Below, piece by piece: positions 17,168 through 25,562 of a stretch of DNA of 64,000 nt (positions are counted from its first letter, which is position 1; the number at the start of each line of letters is the position of its first letter). Origin of the DNA: Streptomyces sp. Y2F8-2 (GTDB lineage Bacteria; Actinomycetota; Actinomycetes; Streptomycetales; Streptomycetaceae); assembly GCF_014905555.1 (NCBI RefSeq), contig NZ_BNGS01000010.1:62001-126000 (forward strand), read 5' to 3'. A program made the position numbers and the translations under genes. The notes under the pieces are model-generated. The model saw only the letters and a program-made list of their open reading frames with translations. It did no database searches and was not told where the DNA came from.

Positions 17168-18664
17168 TTGGATCTTCACGGATTCCTGAAGGCTCTTGCC
17201 GGACGCTGGCCGACCGTCGTGGTCTGTCTCGTCCTCGCCGTCGGTGCGGCGCTCGCCGCGACGAGCTTGAGCACCCCCGTCTACGAGGCGAGGACCCAGC
17301 TCTTCGTCGCCACCCGCTCCGGGGAGGACACCGCACAGCTCAACCAGGGGCAGAGCTTCTCCCAGGCGCGCGTGCAGTCGTACGCCGCCATCGTGACGAC
17401 CCGCCAGGTGACGGAGCCGGTGGTGAAGCAGTTGCGGCTGCGCACCACGCCGGAGGAGCTGGCGTCCCGGATCACAGCGACCGCCCCGCTCAACACCGTG
17501 CTCATCGACATCACCGTCCGGGACACCGTGCCCGACCGGGCCGCGCACATCGCCAACGCCGTGGCGCAGCGGTTCGGTTCGGTCGTCGAGCAGCTGGAGA
17601 CGCCCAAGCAACCGGCCGACCCGACGCAGGGCAGAAAGAGCCGTAAGGGTGACGCCGCGTCCGTCTCACCCGTCTCCCTGGGGGTCACTCAGGAGGCCGT
17701 AACCCCCGCCGCCCCCGTCTCGCCCCGCCCGCTGCTCAACCTGGCCGCGGGTGTGCTCAGCGGCCTCCTGCTGGGTGCCGGACTCGTCGCCCTGCGCGAG
17801 ATCCTCGACACGACGTTCAAGACGAGCGAGGGCCTGGGGGAGTTCACCGCCCTGCCCGCTCTCGGCACCATCCCGTACGACAAGAACGCTCCCAAGCGGC
17901 CGCTCGTGCGCGCAGAGGGGCACTCCAAGCGTGCCGAGGCCTTCCGCAAGCTGCGCACGAACCTGCAGTTCTCCCAGGTCGACGACCCGCCGCGGATCAT
18001 CGCGGTGACGAGTTCCGTGCCCGGTGAGGGCAAGACCAACACCGCGGTGAACCTCGCCCTGTCGCTCGCCGAGGCGGGCGTGTCCACCTGCCTAGTGGAC
18101 GCCGACCTGCGCCGCCCGTGTGTGGCCCAGACCTTCGGCCTCGTGCAGGACGCCGGTCTGACCACGGTGCTCATCGGACAGGCCCGTATCGAGGACGTGA
18201 TGCAACAGGCCGCCGGCGGTCTGGCGGTACTCGCAAGCGGTGCCGTGCCGCCGAACCCCACGGAGCTGCTCGCCTCGGCGCGCATGGAGGAGACGTTGCG
18301 CGAGCTCGCGGACAGCTACCAGGTGGTGATCGTCGACACCGCGCCGCTGCTGCCGGTCGCCGACACCGTGGGGCTCGCCTCGCTCACCCAAGGTGCGCTG
18401 CTCGTCGTACGCGCCGCCAGGACCAGCCGTGACCAGGTACGCGCCGCCGCGGAGTCGCTGGAGCGGGTGGGCGTCCGGGTCCTCGGCACGGTCTTCAGCA
18501 TGGCTCCGGTTCCCATGGGCGGTCACTACGGCAGCTATGGCTCCTACAGCGCCTTGAGTACCGCCGGCCACGATGGTCAGGGGGAACTGCCGGCCCCCCG
18601 CGCGTCGGTTCCCCGGCGGGGTGTGCCCGCTCCCGCGGGAACCCGTGTGCCCGGTGAGAGATGA
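17168..18664 (+). CDS. Wzc/CpsCD-like polysaccharide co-polymerase and tyrosine autokinase
   Basis: Single-chain chain-length regulator and BY-kinase, 498 residues. Residues 1-50 carry the first membrane helix (LHGFLKALAGRWPTVVVC), then an extracellular Wzz-like domain with PVYEARTQLFVATRSG, and a second membrane helix near 190-215. The cytoplasmic kinase follows: Walker A SSVPGEGKTNTAV (about 282), Walker A' LVDADLRRP (about 310), Walker B VVIVDTAP (about 386) and a C-terminal tyrosine cluster GGHYGSYGSYSAL (about 450) for autophosphorylation. Start TTG 17168 is chosen because GAGGGG lies six bases upstream and the family N-terminus begins there. It controls polysaccharide length and export, and is coupled to a phosphatase gene. 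Confidence 0.88.
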   Translation: MDLHGFLKALAGRWPTVVVCLVLAVGAALAATSLSTPVYEARTQLFVATRSGEDTAQLNQGQSFSQARVQSYAAIVTTRQVTEPVVKQLRLRTTPEELASRITATAPLNTVLIDITVRDTVPDRAAHIANAVAQRFGSVVEQLETPKQPADPTQGRKSRKGDAASVSPVSLGVTQEAVTPAAPVSPRPLLNLAAGVLSGLLLGAGLVALREILDTTFKTSEGLGEFTALPALGTIPYDKNAPKRPLVRAEGHSKRAEAFRKLRTNLQFSQVDDPPRIIAVTSSVPGEGKTNTAVNLALSLAEAGVSTCLVDADLRRPCVAQTFGLVQDAGLTTVLIGQARIEDVMQQAAGGLAVLASGAVPPNPTELLASARMEETLRELADSYQVVIVDTAPLLPVADTVGLASLTQGALLVVRAARTSRDQVRAAAESLERVGVRVLGTVFSMAPVPMGGHYGSYGSYSALSTAGHDGQGELPAPRASVPRRGVPAPAGTRVPGER

Positions 18665-19236
18665 CCCGGGTCCTGTTCGTCTGTACCGGCAACGTGCACC
18701 GATCGGTCCTGGCCGAGCGGCTGCTGGCGGCGAGGCTTCCGGCCGGCTCCGCCCTGCGGCCGGAGAGTGCCGGCACCGAGGCGTGGCACCGCTCCAGTAT
18801 GGAGAACGCGACCAGAGCGGTGCTGAAGGAGCTGGGTGGTGACGGCTCGGGCTTCGTCTCCCGCCCGCTCACGGCCCAGCTCGTCGCGAGCGCCGCGCTG
18901 GTCCTGGGGCTCGCGCGCGAGCACCGGGAGGCGGCGGTGCGGCTCGCTCCGTGGGCGATGCGGCGCTGTTTCACGCTGAGGGAGTTCATGCGGCTCGCGG
19001 ACGAGGGCGGCGAGGGTGTGGGCGGTTTCCAGGCCCTGGTGGCGGCCGCGGCCGCCCGCCGGGGGACCGCCGCACCCGTGCCGCCGGACGAGGACGACGT
19101 CCCGGACCCCTGGGGCAGGCCCCGGCATGAGCTGTACGAGTGCGCCCGGGAGATCGACGGGAGGGTGAGCAGGCTAGCCCGGCTGTGGGTCATGAGCGAG
19201 GGGGGTGCATCATCGGTGGGGGACAAAACGGTATGA
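18661..19236 (+). CDS. Low-molecular-weight protein tyrosine phosphatase
   Basis: LMW-PTP of 191 residues with the N-terminal P-loop VCTGNVHRS (Cys8-x5-Arg14) and, near residue 145, the acid motif DPWGRP preceded by an acidic, Ala/Pro-rich stretch. The usual second P-loop Cys (CRS) is His here. At 191 residues it is longer than the usual 150-160. The extra length is an insertion before the DP motif (AAAAARRGTAAPVPPDEDD) and a C-terminal tail. Start ATG 18661 overlaps the kinase stop (ATGA), so it almost certainly dephosphorylates the coupled autokinase, as Wzb does for Wzc. Confidence 0.88.
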   Translation: MTRVLFVCTGNVHRSVLAERLLAARLPAGSALRPESAGTEAWHRSSMENATRAVLKELGGDGSGFVSRPLTAQLVASAALVLGLAREHREAAVRLAPWAMRRCFTLREFMRLADEGGEGVGGFQALVAAAAARRGTAAPVPPDEDDVPDPWGRPRHELYECAREIDGRVSRLARLWVMSEGGASSVGDKTV

Positions 19237-19322
19237 GGGGGAAGCTCGCTCTTTTCCCTTGCGTCTTTTGCACCCCCGCCACCTGCGGTGATTCCCCGAT
19301 TGCTGAACGGTGCCGGATGAAA

Positions 19323-19343
19323 GTTGAGTCCCTGGGACTCAGC
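19323..19343 (+). promoter_or_regulatory. HAIR-like HspR operator 1 upstream of dnaK
   Basis: GTTGAGT-N7-ACTCAGC, an inverted repeat close to the HAIR consensus CTTGAGT-N7-ACTCAAG bound by HspR. It lies just upstream of the putative dnaK -35 element, with the second copy 32 bases downstream. Confidence 0.75.
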
Positions 19344-19347
19344 TCTG

Positions 19348-19376
19348 TTGACGCCGCGCCGACCCTCGTGCATCCT
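19348..19376 (+). promoter_or_regulatory. Probable dnaK operon promoter
   Basis: TTGACG (19348-19353) and CATCCT (19371-19376) separated by 17 bases form a vegetative-type promoter. The -10 element abuts the second HAIR site, so bound HspR would block initiation. Confidence 0.55.
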
Positions 19377-19395
19377 TGAGCCTGTTCCACTCAAG
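19375..19395 (+). promoter_or_regulatory. HAIR HspR operator 2 upstream of dnaK
   Basis: CTTGAGC-N7-ACTCAAG, one mismatch from the HAIR consensus, 19 bases before the dnaK start and followed by the ribosome-binding site GGAGGA. HspR encoded at the end of the same operon should bind here together with DnaK. Confidence 0.85.
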
Positions 19396-19413
19396 TCAGC
19401 TGGAGGATTCACC

Positions 19414-21261
19414 ATGGCACGTGCGGTCGGCATCGACCTGGGCACGACTAACTCCGTCGTCAGCGTTCTGGAGGGCGGCGAGCCCACCGTCATCACCAAC
19501 GCCGAGGGTGCCAGGACCACGCCGTCCGTCGTCGCCTTCGCCAAGAACGGCGAGGTGCTGGTCGGCGAGGTCGCCAAGCGCCAGGCGGTCACGAACGTGG
19601 ACCGGACCATCCGCTCGGTGAAGCGCCACATGGGCACCGACTGGAAGATCTCGCTGGACGGCAAGGACTTCAACCCGCAGCAGATCTCCGCGTTCATCCT
19701 GCAGAAGCTGAAGCGGGACGCCGAGGCGTACCTGGGCGAGAAGGTGACCGACGCGGTCATCACCGTCCCCGCCTACTTCAACGACTCCGAGCGGCAGGCG
19801 ACGAAGGAGGCCGGTGAGATCGCCGGTCTCAACGTCCTGCGCATCGTCAACGAGCCCACCGCGGCCGCGCTCGCCTACGGCCTCGACAAGGACGACCAGA
19901 CGATTCTCGTCTTCGACCTCGGCGGCGGCACCTTCGACGTGTCCCTGCTGGAGATCGGCGACGGCGTCGTCGAGGTGAAGGCCACCAACGGTGACAACCA
20001 CCTCGGTGGTGACGACTGGGACCAGCGCATCGTCGACTACCTGGTCAAGCAGTTCCAGTCCGGCCACGGCGTGGACCTGAGCAAGGACAAGATGGCTCTG
20101 CAGCGTCTGCGTGAGGCTGCGGAGAAGGCCAAGATCGAGCTGTCCTCGTCGACCGAGACCTCGATCAACCTGCCTTACATCACCGCCTCCGCCGAGGGCC
20201 CGCTGCACCTGGACGAGAAGCTCACCCGGGCGCAGTTCCAGCAGCTGACGGCCGACCTGCTGGAGCGGTGCAAGACGCCGTTCCACAACGTCATCAAGGA
20301 CGCCGGCATCTCCATCAACGAGATCGACCACGTCGTCCTCGTCGGTGGCTCCACCCGTATGCCCGCCGTCGCCGAGCTCGTCAAGGAGCTGACCGGCGGC
20401 AAGGAGGCCAACAAGGGTGTGAACCCGGACGAGGTCGTCGCCATCGGCGCCTCGCTCCAGGCCGGTGTCCTCAAGGGTGAGGTCAAGGACGTCCTGCTCC
20501 TCGACGTCACCCCGCTGTCCCTCGGCATCGAGACCAAGGGCGGCATCATGACCAAGCTGATCGAGCGCAACACCACGATCCCGACGAAGCGTTCGGAGAT
20601 CTTCACGACGGCGGAGGACAACCAGCCGTCCGTGCAGATCCAGGTCTACCAGGGCGAGCGCGAGATCGCGGCGTACAACAAGAAGCTCGGCATGTTCGAG
20701 CTGACCGGTCTGCCGCCGGCGCCGCGCGGCGTCCCGCAGATCGAGGTGTCCTTCGACATCGACGCCAACGGCATCATGCACGTGACGGCGAAGGACCTCG
20801 GCACCGGCAAGGAGCAGAAGATGACCGTCACCGGCGGCTCCTCGCTCCCGAAGGAAGAGGTCGACCGCATGCGCGAGGAAGCCGAGCGCTACGCGGAGGA
20901 GGACCACAAGCGCCGCGAGGCCGCCGAGGCCCGCAACCAGGGCGAGCAGCTCGTCTACCAGACCGAGAAGTTCCTCAAGGACAACGAGGACAAGGTCCCG
21001 GGCGAGATCAAGACCGAGGTCGAGGCCGCCGTCGCCGAGCTGAAGGAGAAGCTCAAGGGCGAGGACACGGCCGAGATCCGCTCCGCCACCGAGAAGGTCG
21101 CGGCCGTCTCGCAGAAGCTCGGCCAGGCCATGTACGCCGACGCCCAGGCCGCGCAGGCCGCCGCCGGCGGTGCCTCGGCCGGTGCCGGTGAGGCCAAGGC
21201 CGACGACGACGTGGTGGACGCCGAGATCGTCGACGACGAGCGGAAGGACGGTGCCGCGTGA
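19414..21261 (+). CDS. dnaK: Molecular chaperone DnaK (Hsp70)
   Basis: Hsp70 chaperone of 615 residues. The ATPase domain begins MARAVGIDLGTTNSVVSV and includes VPAYFNDSERQATK, the VFDLGGGTFDVSLL phosphate loop and VLVGGSTRMPAV. The linker DVLLLDVTPLSLGIETKGG leads into the substrate-binding domain and a helical lid ending in an acidic tail, DDDVVDAEIVDDERKDGAA. Start ATG 19414 follows GGAGGA. First gene of the dnaK-grpE-dnaJ-hspR operon under HAIR control. Besides folding, in streptomycetes DnaK acts as co-repressor with HspR. Confidence 0.99.
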   Translation: MARAVGIDLGTTNSVVSVLEGGEPTVITNAEGARTTPSVVAFAKNGEVLVGEVAKRQAVTNVDRTIRSVKRHMGTDWKISLDGKDFNPQQISAFILQKLKRDAEAYLGEKVTDAVITVPAYFNDSERQATKEAGEIAGLNVLRIVNEPTAAALAYGLDKDDQTILVFDLGGGTFDVSLLEIGDGVVEVKATNGDNHLGGDDWDQRIVDYLVKQFQSGHGVDLSKDKMALQRLREAAEKAKIELSSSTETSINLPYITASAEGPLHLDEKLTRAQFQQLTADLLERCKTPFHNVIKDAGISINEIDHVVLVGGSTRMPAVAELVKELTGGKEANKGVNPDEVVAIGASLQAGVLKGEVKDVLLLDVTPLSLGIETKGGIMTKLIERNTTIPTKRSEIFTTAEDNQPSVQIQVYQGEREIAAYNKKLGMFELTGLPPAPRGVPQIEVSFDIDANGIMHVTAKDLGTGKEQKMTVTGGSSLPKEEVDRMREEAERYAEEDHKRREAAEARNQGEQLVYQTEKFLKDNEDKVPGEIKTEVEAAVAELKEKLKGEDTAEIRSATEKVAAVSQKLGQAMYADAQAAQAAAGGASAGAGEAKADDDVVDAEIVDDERKDGAA

Positions 21262-21917
21262 CGGAGGAGACCCCGGGCTTCGAGGAGAAGCCCGACGTCC
21301 CCTCCGGCGCCACCCCTGATGACGCCGAGCCGCAGGCCGCCTCCCCCTCTTCGGAGGAGGCGGCGGCCCCGGCGGGGGACGCAAGCGAGAACAACGCCGG
21401 TCTGGTGGCCCAGCTGGACCAGGTGCGCAAGGCGCTCGGCGAGCGCACGGCGGACCTCCAGCGCCTCCAGGCCGAGTACCAGAACTACCGCCGCCGCGTC
21501 GAGCGCGACCGGATCGCGGTCAAGGAGATCGCCGTCGCGAACCTCCTGACCGAGCTCCTGCCCGTGCTCGACGACATCGGCCGCGCGCGGGAACACGGCG
21601 AACTGGTGGGCGGTTTCAAGTCCGTCGCCGAGTCGCTGGAGACCGTCGCGGCGAAGATGGGTCTGCAGCAGTTCGGCAAGGAGGGCGAGCCCTTCGACCC
21701 GACCATCCACGAGGCCCTGATGCACAGCTACGCGCCGGACGTCACCGAGACGACGTGCGTGGCGATTCTGCAGCCCGGGTATCGCTTCGGCGAGCGCACC
21801 ATCCGCCCCGCGCGGGTGGCCGTCGCCGAGCCGCAGCCGGGAGCGCAGACGGTCAAGGCCGAGGAGACCGGCGAGGCGGGCGACGACAAGGAGAACGGTG
21901 GCCCGGACGAGGGCTGA
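21258..21917 (+). CDS. grpE: Nucleotide exchange factor GrpE
   Basis: GrpE of 219 residues, the ADP-release factor for DnaK. An acidic, disordered N-terminus (about 50 residues) is followed by the coiled-coil QLDQVRKALGERTADLQRLQ and the conserved AEYQNYRRRVERDR, then the beta domain ending in LQPGYRFGERTIRPARVAVA. Start GTG 21258 overlaps the dnaK stop (GTGA), so translation is coupled. A charged C-terminal tail of about 25 residues follows the beta domain. Confidence 0.97.
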   Translation: MTEETPGFEEKPDVPSGATPDDAEPQAASPSSEEAAAPAGDASENNAGLVAQLDQVRKALGERTADLQRLQAEYQNYRRRVERDRIAVKEIAVANLLTELLPVLDDIGRAREHGELVGGFKSVAESLETVAAKMGLQQFGKEGEPFDPTIHEALMHSYAPDVTETTCVAILQPGYRFGERTIRPARVAVAEPQPGAQTVKAEETGEAGDDKENGGPDEG

Positions 21918-21956
21918 CGTACACCACGAACGCGTAGGGAAGGAGGGACGTCGGGG

Positions 21957-23123
21957 ATGAGCACCAAGGACTTCATCGAGAAGGACTACTACAAGGTCCT
22001 CGGCGTCCCCAAGGACGCCACCGAGGCCGAGATCAAGAAGGCGTACCGGAAGCTCGCCCGCGAGTTCCACCCGGACGCCAACAAGGGCAACGCCAAGGCG
22101 GAGGAACGTTTCAAGGAGATCTCCGAGGCGAACGACGTCCTCGGCGACCCCAAGAAGCGCAAGGAGTACGACGAGGCGCGGGCCCTCTTCGGCAACGGCG
22201 GCTTCCGTCCCGGCCCCGGGGCGGGCGGCTCGTTCAACTTCGACCTGGGCGACCTCTTCGGCGGCCAGGGCGGCGCCGGGGGCAGCTTCGGCGGTGGTCT
22301 CGGTGACGTCTTCGGGGGCCTGTTCAACCGTGGCGGCGGCGCGGGCACGCGTACGCAGCCCAGGCGCGGCCAGGACATCGAGTCCGAGGTCACGCTGAGC
22401 TTCATGGAGGCGGTGGACGGGGCGACCGTGCCGCTGCGCATGTCCTCGCAGTCACCGTGCAAGGCCTGTTCGGGCACCGGCGACAAGAACGGCACGCCCC
22501 GCGTGTGCCCGACCTGTGTCGGCACCGGGCAGGTGGCGCGCGGCTCGGGCGGCGGCTTCTCGCTGACCGACCCGTGCCCGGACTGCAAGGGCCGCGGGCT
22601 GATCGCGGAGCACCCGTGCGAGGTCTGCAAGGGCAGCGGCCGGGCCAAGTCGTCCCGGACGATGCAGGTGCGCATCCCGGCCGGCGTGTCCGACGGGCAG
22701 CGCATCCGGCTGCGCGGCAAGGGCGCGCCCGGCGAGCGGGGCGGCCCGGCCGGTGACCTGTACGTGGTCGTGCACGTCAATCCGCACCCCGTCTTCGGCC
22801 GCAGAGGCGACAACCTGACGGTCACCGTCCCGGTGACGTTCGCGGAGGCGGCGCTCGGCGCCGACATCCGGGTGCCCACCCTCGGCGGGCCCCCGGTGAC
22901 GCTGAAGCTGCCCCCCGGCACGCCGAACGGGCGTACGATGCGCGCCCGTGGAAAGGGCGCGGTCCGCAAGGACGGCACCCGCGGCGACCTGTTGGTCACC
23001 GTGGAGGTGAGTGTCCCGAAGGACGTGTCGGGGAAGGCTCGTGACGCGCTGGAGGCGTATCGCGAGGCGACCGCGGACGAGGATCCGCGGGCGGAGCTGT
23101 TCCAGGCCGCGAAGGGAGCATGA
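21957..23123 (+). CDS. dnaJ: Chaperone DnaJ (Hsp40)
   Basis: Class I DnaJ of 388 residues: J domain with YYKVLGVPKDATEAEIKKAY and the HPD tripeptide (EFHPDAN), a Gly/Phe-rich linker, four CxxCxGxG zinc motifs (CKACSGTG, CPTCVGTG, CPDCKGRG, CEVCKGSG), and the C-terminal substrate domains (VRIPAGVSDGQRIRLRGKG). It starts 39 bases after grpE with AAGGAGGG upstream. The long Gly-rich linker (GGQGGAGGSFGGGLGDVFGG) is typical of actinobacterial DnaJ1. Confidence 0.97.
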   Translation: MSTKDFIEKDYYKVLGVPKDATEAEIKKAYRKLAREFHPDANKGNAKAEERFKEISEANDVLGDPKKRKEYDEARALFGNGGFRPGPGAGGSFNFDLGDLFGGQGGAGGSFGGGLGDVFGGLFNRGGGAGTRTQPRRGQDIESEVTLSFMEAVDGATVPLRMSSQSPCKACSGTGDKNGTPRVCPTCVGTGQVARGSGGGFSLTDPCPDCKGRGLIAEHPCEVCKGSGRAKSSRTMQVRIPAGVSDGQRIRLRGKGAPGERGGPAGDLYVVVHVNPHPVFGRRGDNLTVTVPVTFAEAALGADIRVPTLGGPPVTLKLPPGTPNGRTMRARGKGAVRKDGTRGDLLVTVEVSVPKDVSGKARDALEAYREATADEDPRAELFQAAKGA

Positions 23124-23127
23124 CCAG

Positions 23128-23577
23128 ATGGACGGCCGTCGACGCAACCCGTATGAGCTGACCGAGGACACCCCGGTCTACGTCATCTCGGTGGCGGCCC
23201 AGCTCTCCGGACTGCACCCGCAGACGCTGCGGCAGTACGACCGCCTGGGGCTCGTGTCCCCGGACCGCACCGCGGGGCGGGGCCGGCGCTACTCGGCCCG
23301 TGACATCGAGCTGCTCCGCCAGGTGCAGCAGTTGTCGCAGGACGAGGGCATCAACCTGGCCGGCATCAAGCGCATCATCGAACTGGAGAACCAGGTCGCC
23401 GCGCTCCAGTCCCGCGTCGCGGAGCTTCAGGACGCGCTCGACGGCGCGGCGGCGGCGATGCGCCAGCGTGAGGCGGCCGTCCACGCGTCCTACCGCCGGG
23501 ATCTGGTGCCGTATCAGGAGGTCCAGCAGACCAGCGCGCTGGTGGTGTGGCGACCGAAGCGGCAGCAGCAGGACTGA
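23128..23577 (+). CDS. hspR: Heat-shock repressor HspR (MerR family)
   Basis: MerR-type repressor of 149 residues. The winged-helix N-terminus is VYVISVAAQLSGLHPQTLRQ with YDRLGLVSPDRTAGRGRRYS, and a coiled coil (IIELENQVAALQSRVAELQD) gives dimerisation. HspR binds HAIR sites; two lie before dnaK and one before clpB in this window, so the gene closes an autoregulatory loop. Start ATG 23128, four bases after the dnaJ stop, is preceded by AAGGGAG. Similar sequence upstream in the same frame belongs to the dnaJ overlap and is not coding. Confidence 0.96.
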   Translation: MDGRRRNPYELTEDTPVYVISVAAQLSGLHPQTLRQYDRLGLVSPDRTAGRGRRYSARDIELLRQVQQLSQDEGINLAGIKRIIELENQVAALQSRVAELQDALDGAAAAMRQREAAVHASYRRDLVPYQEVQQTSALVVWRPKRQQQD

Positions 23578-23581
23578 GTGG

Positions 23582-23629
23582 AACACGGCGAAGGGGCCCG
23601 CGGAGCACCGCGGGCCCCTTCGCCGTGTT
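23582..23629 (+). terminator. Strong intrinsic terminator of the dnaK operon
   Basis: Perfect 22-bp stem from AACACGGCGAAGGGGCCCGC (23582 on, arm to 23603) to its complement at 23608-23629 around an AGCA tetraloop, followed by TTTCGTCT. It starts five bases after the hspR stop. Confidence 0.9.
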
Positions 23630-24064
23630 TCGTCTGGCTTGGTTCATTCGGTCCTCTGATCGGATCGGGACACGGCAAGGCGTGGTGATCGCGACCCGTG
23701 AGGCGAGGGAGAGGTTCTACGGGAACGTTGCTTTTCGCTGACTCTTCGGGATCGAGGGCGGCGAGACCCGCCTGTCGGCACGTGACGCGGATCACGTTTG
23801 CCAGGATCTGATCGAAGTGGCGGGCAGCGTCGCATGGTTGACCATGCGTCAGTCACCGATCGCTCCAGGTGACGGGGTGAGCCGACGTCAGACCGAGGCG
23901 CCGAAACGGCCCCCACACAACGTTCTCTTGGTTTTCACTTGACTCGCACAGTGATCCTGTTGCCATCTCGTTAACCCGTAGTTCTTGACGCTGCCCACCG
24001 TCCCCGCGTTGGCTTTCAGCCACCTGGGGCGCAACGCTGCTCCCCCGCCCGGAAGGCACCTGAT
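23630..24064. other. 435-base non-coding region before the sugar-binding lipoprotein
   Basis: No credible gene. TTGACT at 23939-23944 may be a -35 element for the lipoprotein gene, but I see no good -10 at the right distance. The stretch 23925-23995 is less GC-rich than its surroundings (GTTTTCACTTGACT, CTCGTTAACCCGTAG) and is the likeliest promoter region. Confidence 0.45.
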
Positions 24065-25201
24065 GTGAACGTTCGTACCACCCGTAGGACCGCTGTGCGT
24101 CGTACCGCCATAGCCCTGGCCGCCTCGGCGTCGGCCGTCTCGCTCGCCGCGTGCGGCGTCATCGACGGAGTCGGCGGCAGCAGCAGCTCCGCCACCCCGA
24201 AGAAGGGCAACGACATCACGGTCGGTCTCCTTCTGCCCGAGAAGGAGAACCCGCGGTACGACAAGTTCGACTACCCCATCATCGAGAAGCAGGTCGCCTC
24301 CCTCACCGACAACAAGGGCAAGGTCCTGTACGCGAACGCCGACGCCGACGCGGCCACGCAGAACAAGCAGCTCGACCAGATGATCGCCGACAAGGTGGAC
24401 GTGCTGCTCGTGGACGCGGTCGACGCCAAGGCCATCGCCCCGGGCGTGCAGAAGGCCAAGGACGCCGGCATCCCGGTCATCGCCTACGACCGGCTCGCCC
24501 AGGGCCCCATCGACGCCTACATCTCCTTCGACAACGAACTGGTCGGCCAGGTGCAGGGCCGCGCCCTCATGGACGCACTCGGCGCCAAGGGCGCGAGCAG
24601 CAAGATCGTCATGATGAACGGCTCGCCCACCGACCCGAACGCGGCGCAGTTCAAGCAGGGCGCGCTCAGCGAGCTCCAGGGCAAGGTCAACATCGTCAAG
24701 TCCTTCGACACCAAGGACTGGAAGCCGGAGAACGCCAAGGCGAACATGGCCGAGGCGATCCGGGCCGTCGGGCTGAGCAACATCGCCGCGGTCTACTCCG
24801 CGAACGACGGCATGGCCGGCGCCGTCATCGACGCGCTGAAGGAGGCGGGCGTCAGCAAGGTCCCGCCGGTGACCGGGCAGGACGCGGCGCTGGACGCGGT
24901 GCAGCGGATCGTCTCCGGTGAGCAGTACATGAGCGTGTACAAGTCGTACCCGGACGAGGCGAACAACGCCGCGGAGATGGCCGTGGCCAAGGTCCAGGGC
25001 CGCTCGATCGAGTTCGACGCGCTGACCCGTGACCATGTCGACAGCCCGACGGAGAAGAACATCCCGTCGATGCTCGTGCCGGTGGTCGCCCTCACGAGGG
25101 ACAACATCAAGGACACGGTGATCCAGGACGGCATCTACACCGTCAAGGACATCTGCACCGCGAAGTACAAGGCGGACTGCTCCGCGATCGGCCTGCGCTA
25201 G
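24065..25201 (+). CDS. Orphan XylF-like sugar-binding lipoprotein
   Basis: ABC-type periplasmic-binding-fold protein (Peripla_BP_4, D-xylose-binding type), 378 residues. A basic signal with lipobox LAAC (residues about 28-31) anchors it outside the membrane. Landmarks are ITVGLLLPEKENPRYDKFDY, ANADADAATQNKQLDQMIA, VDVLLVDAVDAKAIAP, GIPVIAYDRLAQG and VTGQDAALDAVQRIVSGEQ, and the C-terminus holds a Cys pair (DICTAKYKADC) that could form a disulfide. Start GTG 24065 has GGAAGG upstream. No permease or ATPase lies nearby, so it must serve a transporter elsewhere or act as a sensor. Confidence 0.87.
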   Translation: MNVRTTRRTAVRRTAIALAASASAVSLAACGVIDGVGGSSSSATPKKGNDITVGLLLPEKENPRYDKFDYPIIEKQVASLTDNKGKVLYANADADAATQNKQLDQMIADKVDVLLVDAVDAKAIAPGVQKAKDAGIPVIAYDRLAQGPIDAYISFDNELVGQVQGRALMDALGAKGASSKIVMMNGSPTDPNAAQFKQGALSELQGKVNIVKSFDTKDWKPENAKANMAEAIRAVGLSNIAAVYSANDGMAGAVIDALKEAGVSKVPPVTGQDAALDAVQRIVSGEQYMSVYKSYPDEANNAAEMAVAKVQGRSIEFDALTRDHVDSPTEKNIPSMLVPVVALTRDNIKDTVIQDGIYTVKDICTAKYKADCSAIGLR

Positions 25202-25562
25202 CGCGCCTTCGGGTACCGGCGGCCGGCGTGCCGGCCCGGACCCCGACCGTGCTCCCCGCGACCCGCGCCCCTGAGGGGGTGCGGGTCGCGGCCTTTCCGG
25301 ACCGAGGAGTTCCGTGAATGGCCCCGTCAGCTTGGTGCACCGGAAGTTCCGGAGGTGGGGTGAAACCGGCATGTTCCCGGGCAAGGGCGGGCGTTGTGGC
25401 GGGGGAGCCGTGTTGCGGTGGCGGGCGGGTCCGCGCATAGTTGCGCTGCGAAGGCGTGCGGGGCGCGGTGCGGACGGCGCGCGTCCGGGTGCGTGAGGGA
25501 GTCGCCGGCGGGCCGCGTCGCGCGGGCCGCGGCAGCCAGGAGTCGTAAGCCAGGGGTGGAAG
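25202..25562. other. 361-base intergenic region
   Basis: Begins with the terminator of the lipoprotein gene; the remainder (25300-25560) is GC-rich, contains no gene I can support, and must carry the promoter of the LuxR-type regulator. No clear -35/-10 pair is visible. Confidence 0.4.
25256..25291 (+). terminator. Terminator of the sugar-binding lipoprotein gene
   Basis: CCGCGACCCGC (25256-25266) pairs with GCGGGTCGCGG (25281-25291); the loop itself can pair further through GCCCC and GGGGT. CCTTT follows. It lies 55 bases after the stop. Confidence 0.8.

Noticed and set aside
23582..23629. Small RNA gene after hspR
   Set aside because: The long perfect stem directly after the stop, with a short loop and T-rich tail, is fully explained as an intrinsic terminator.
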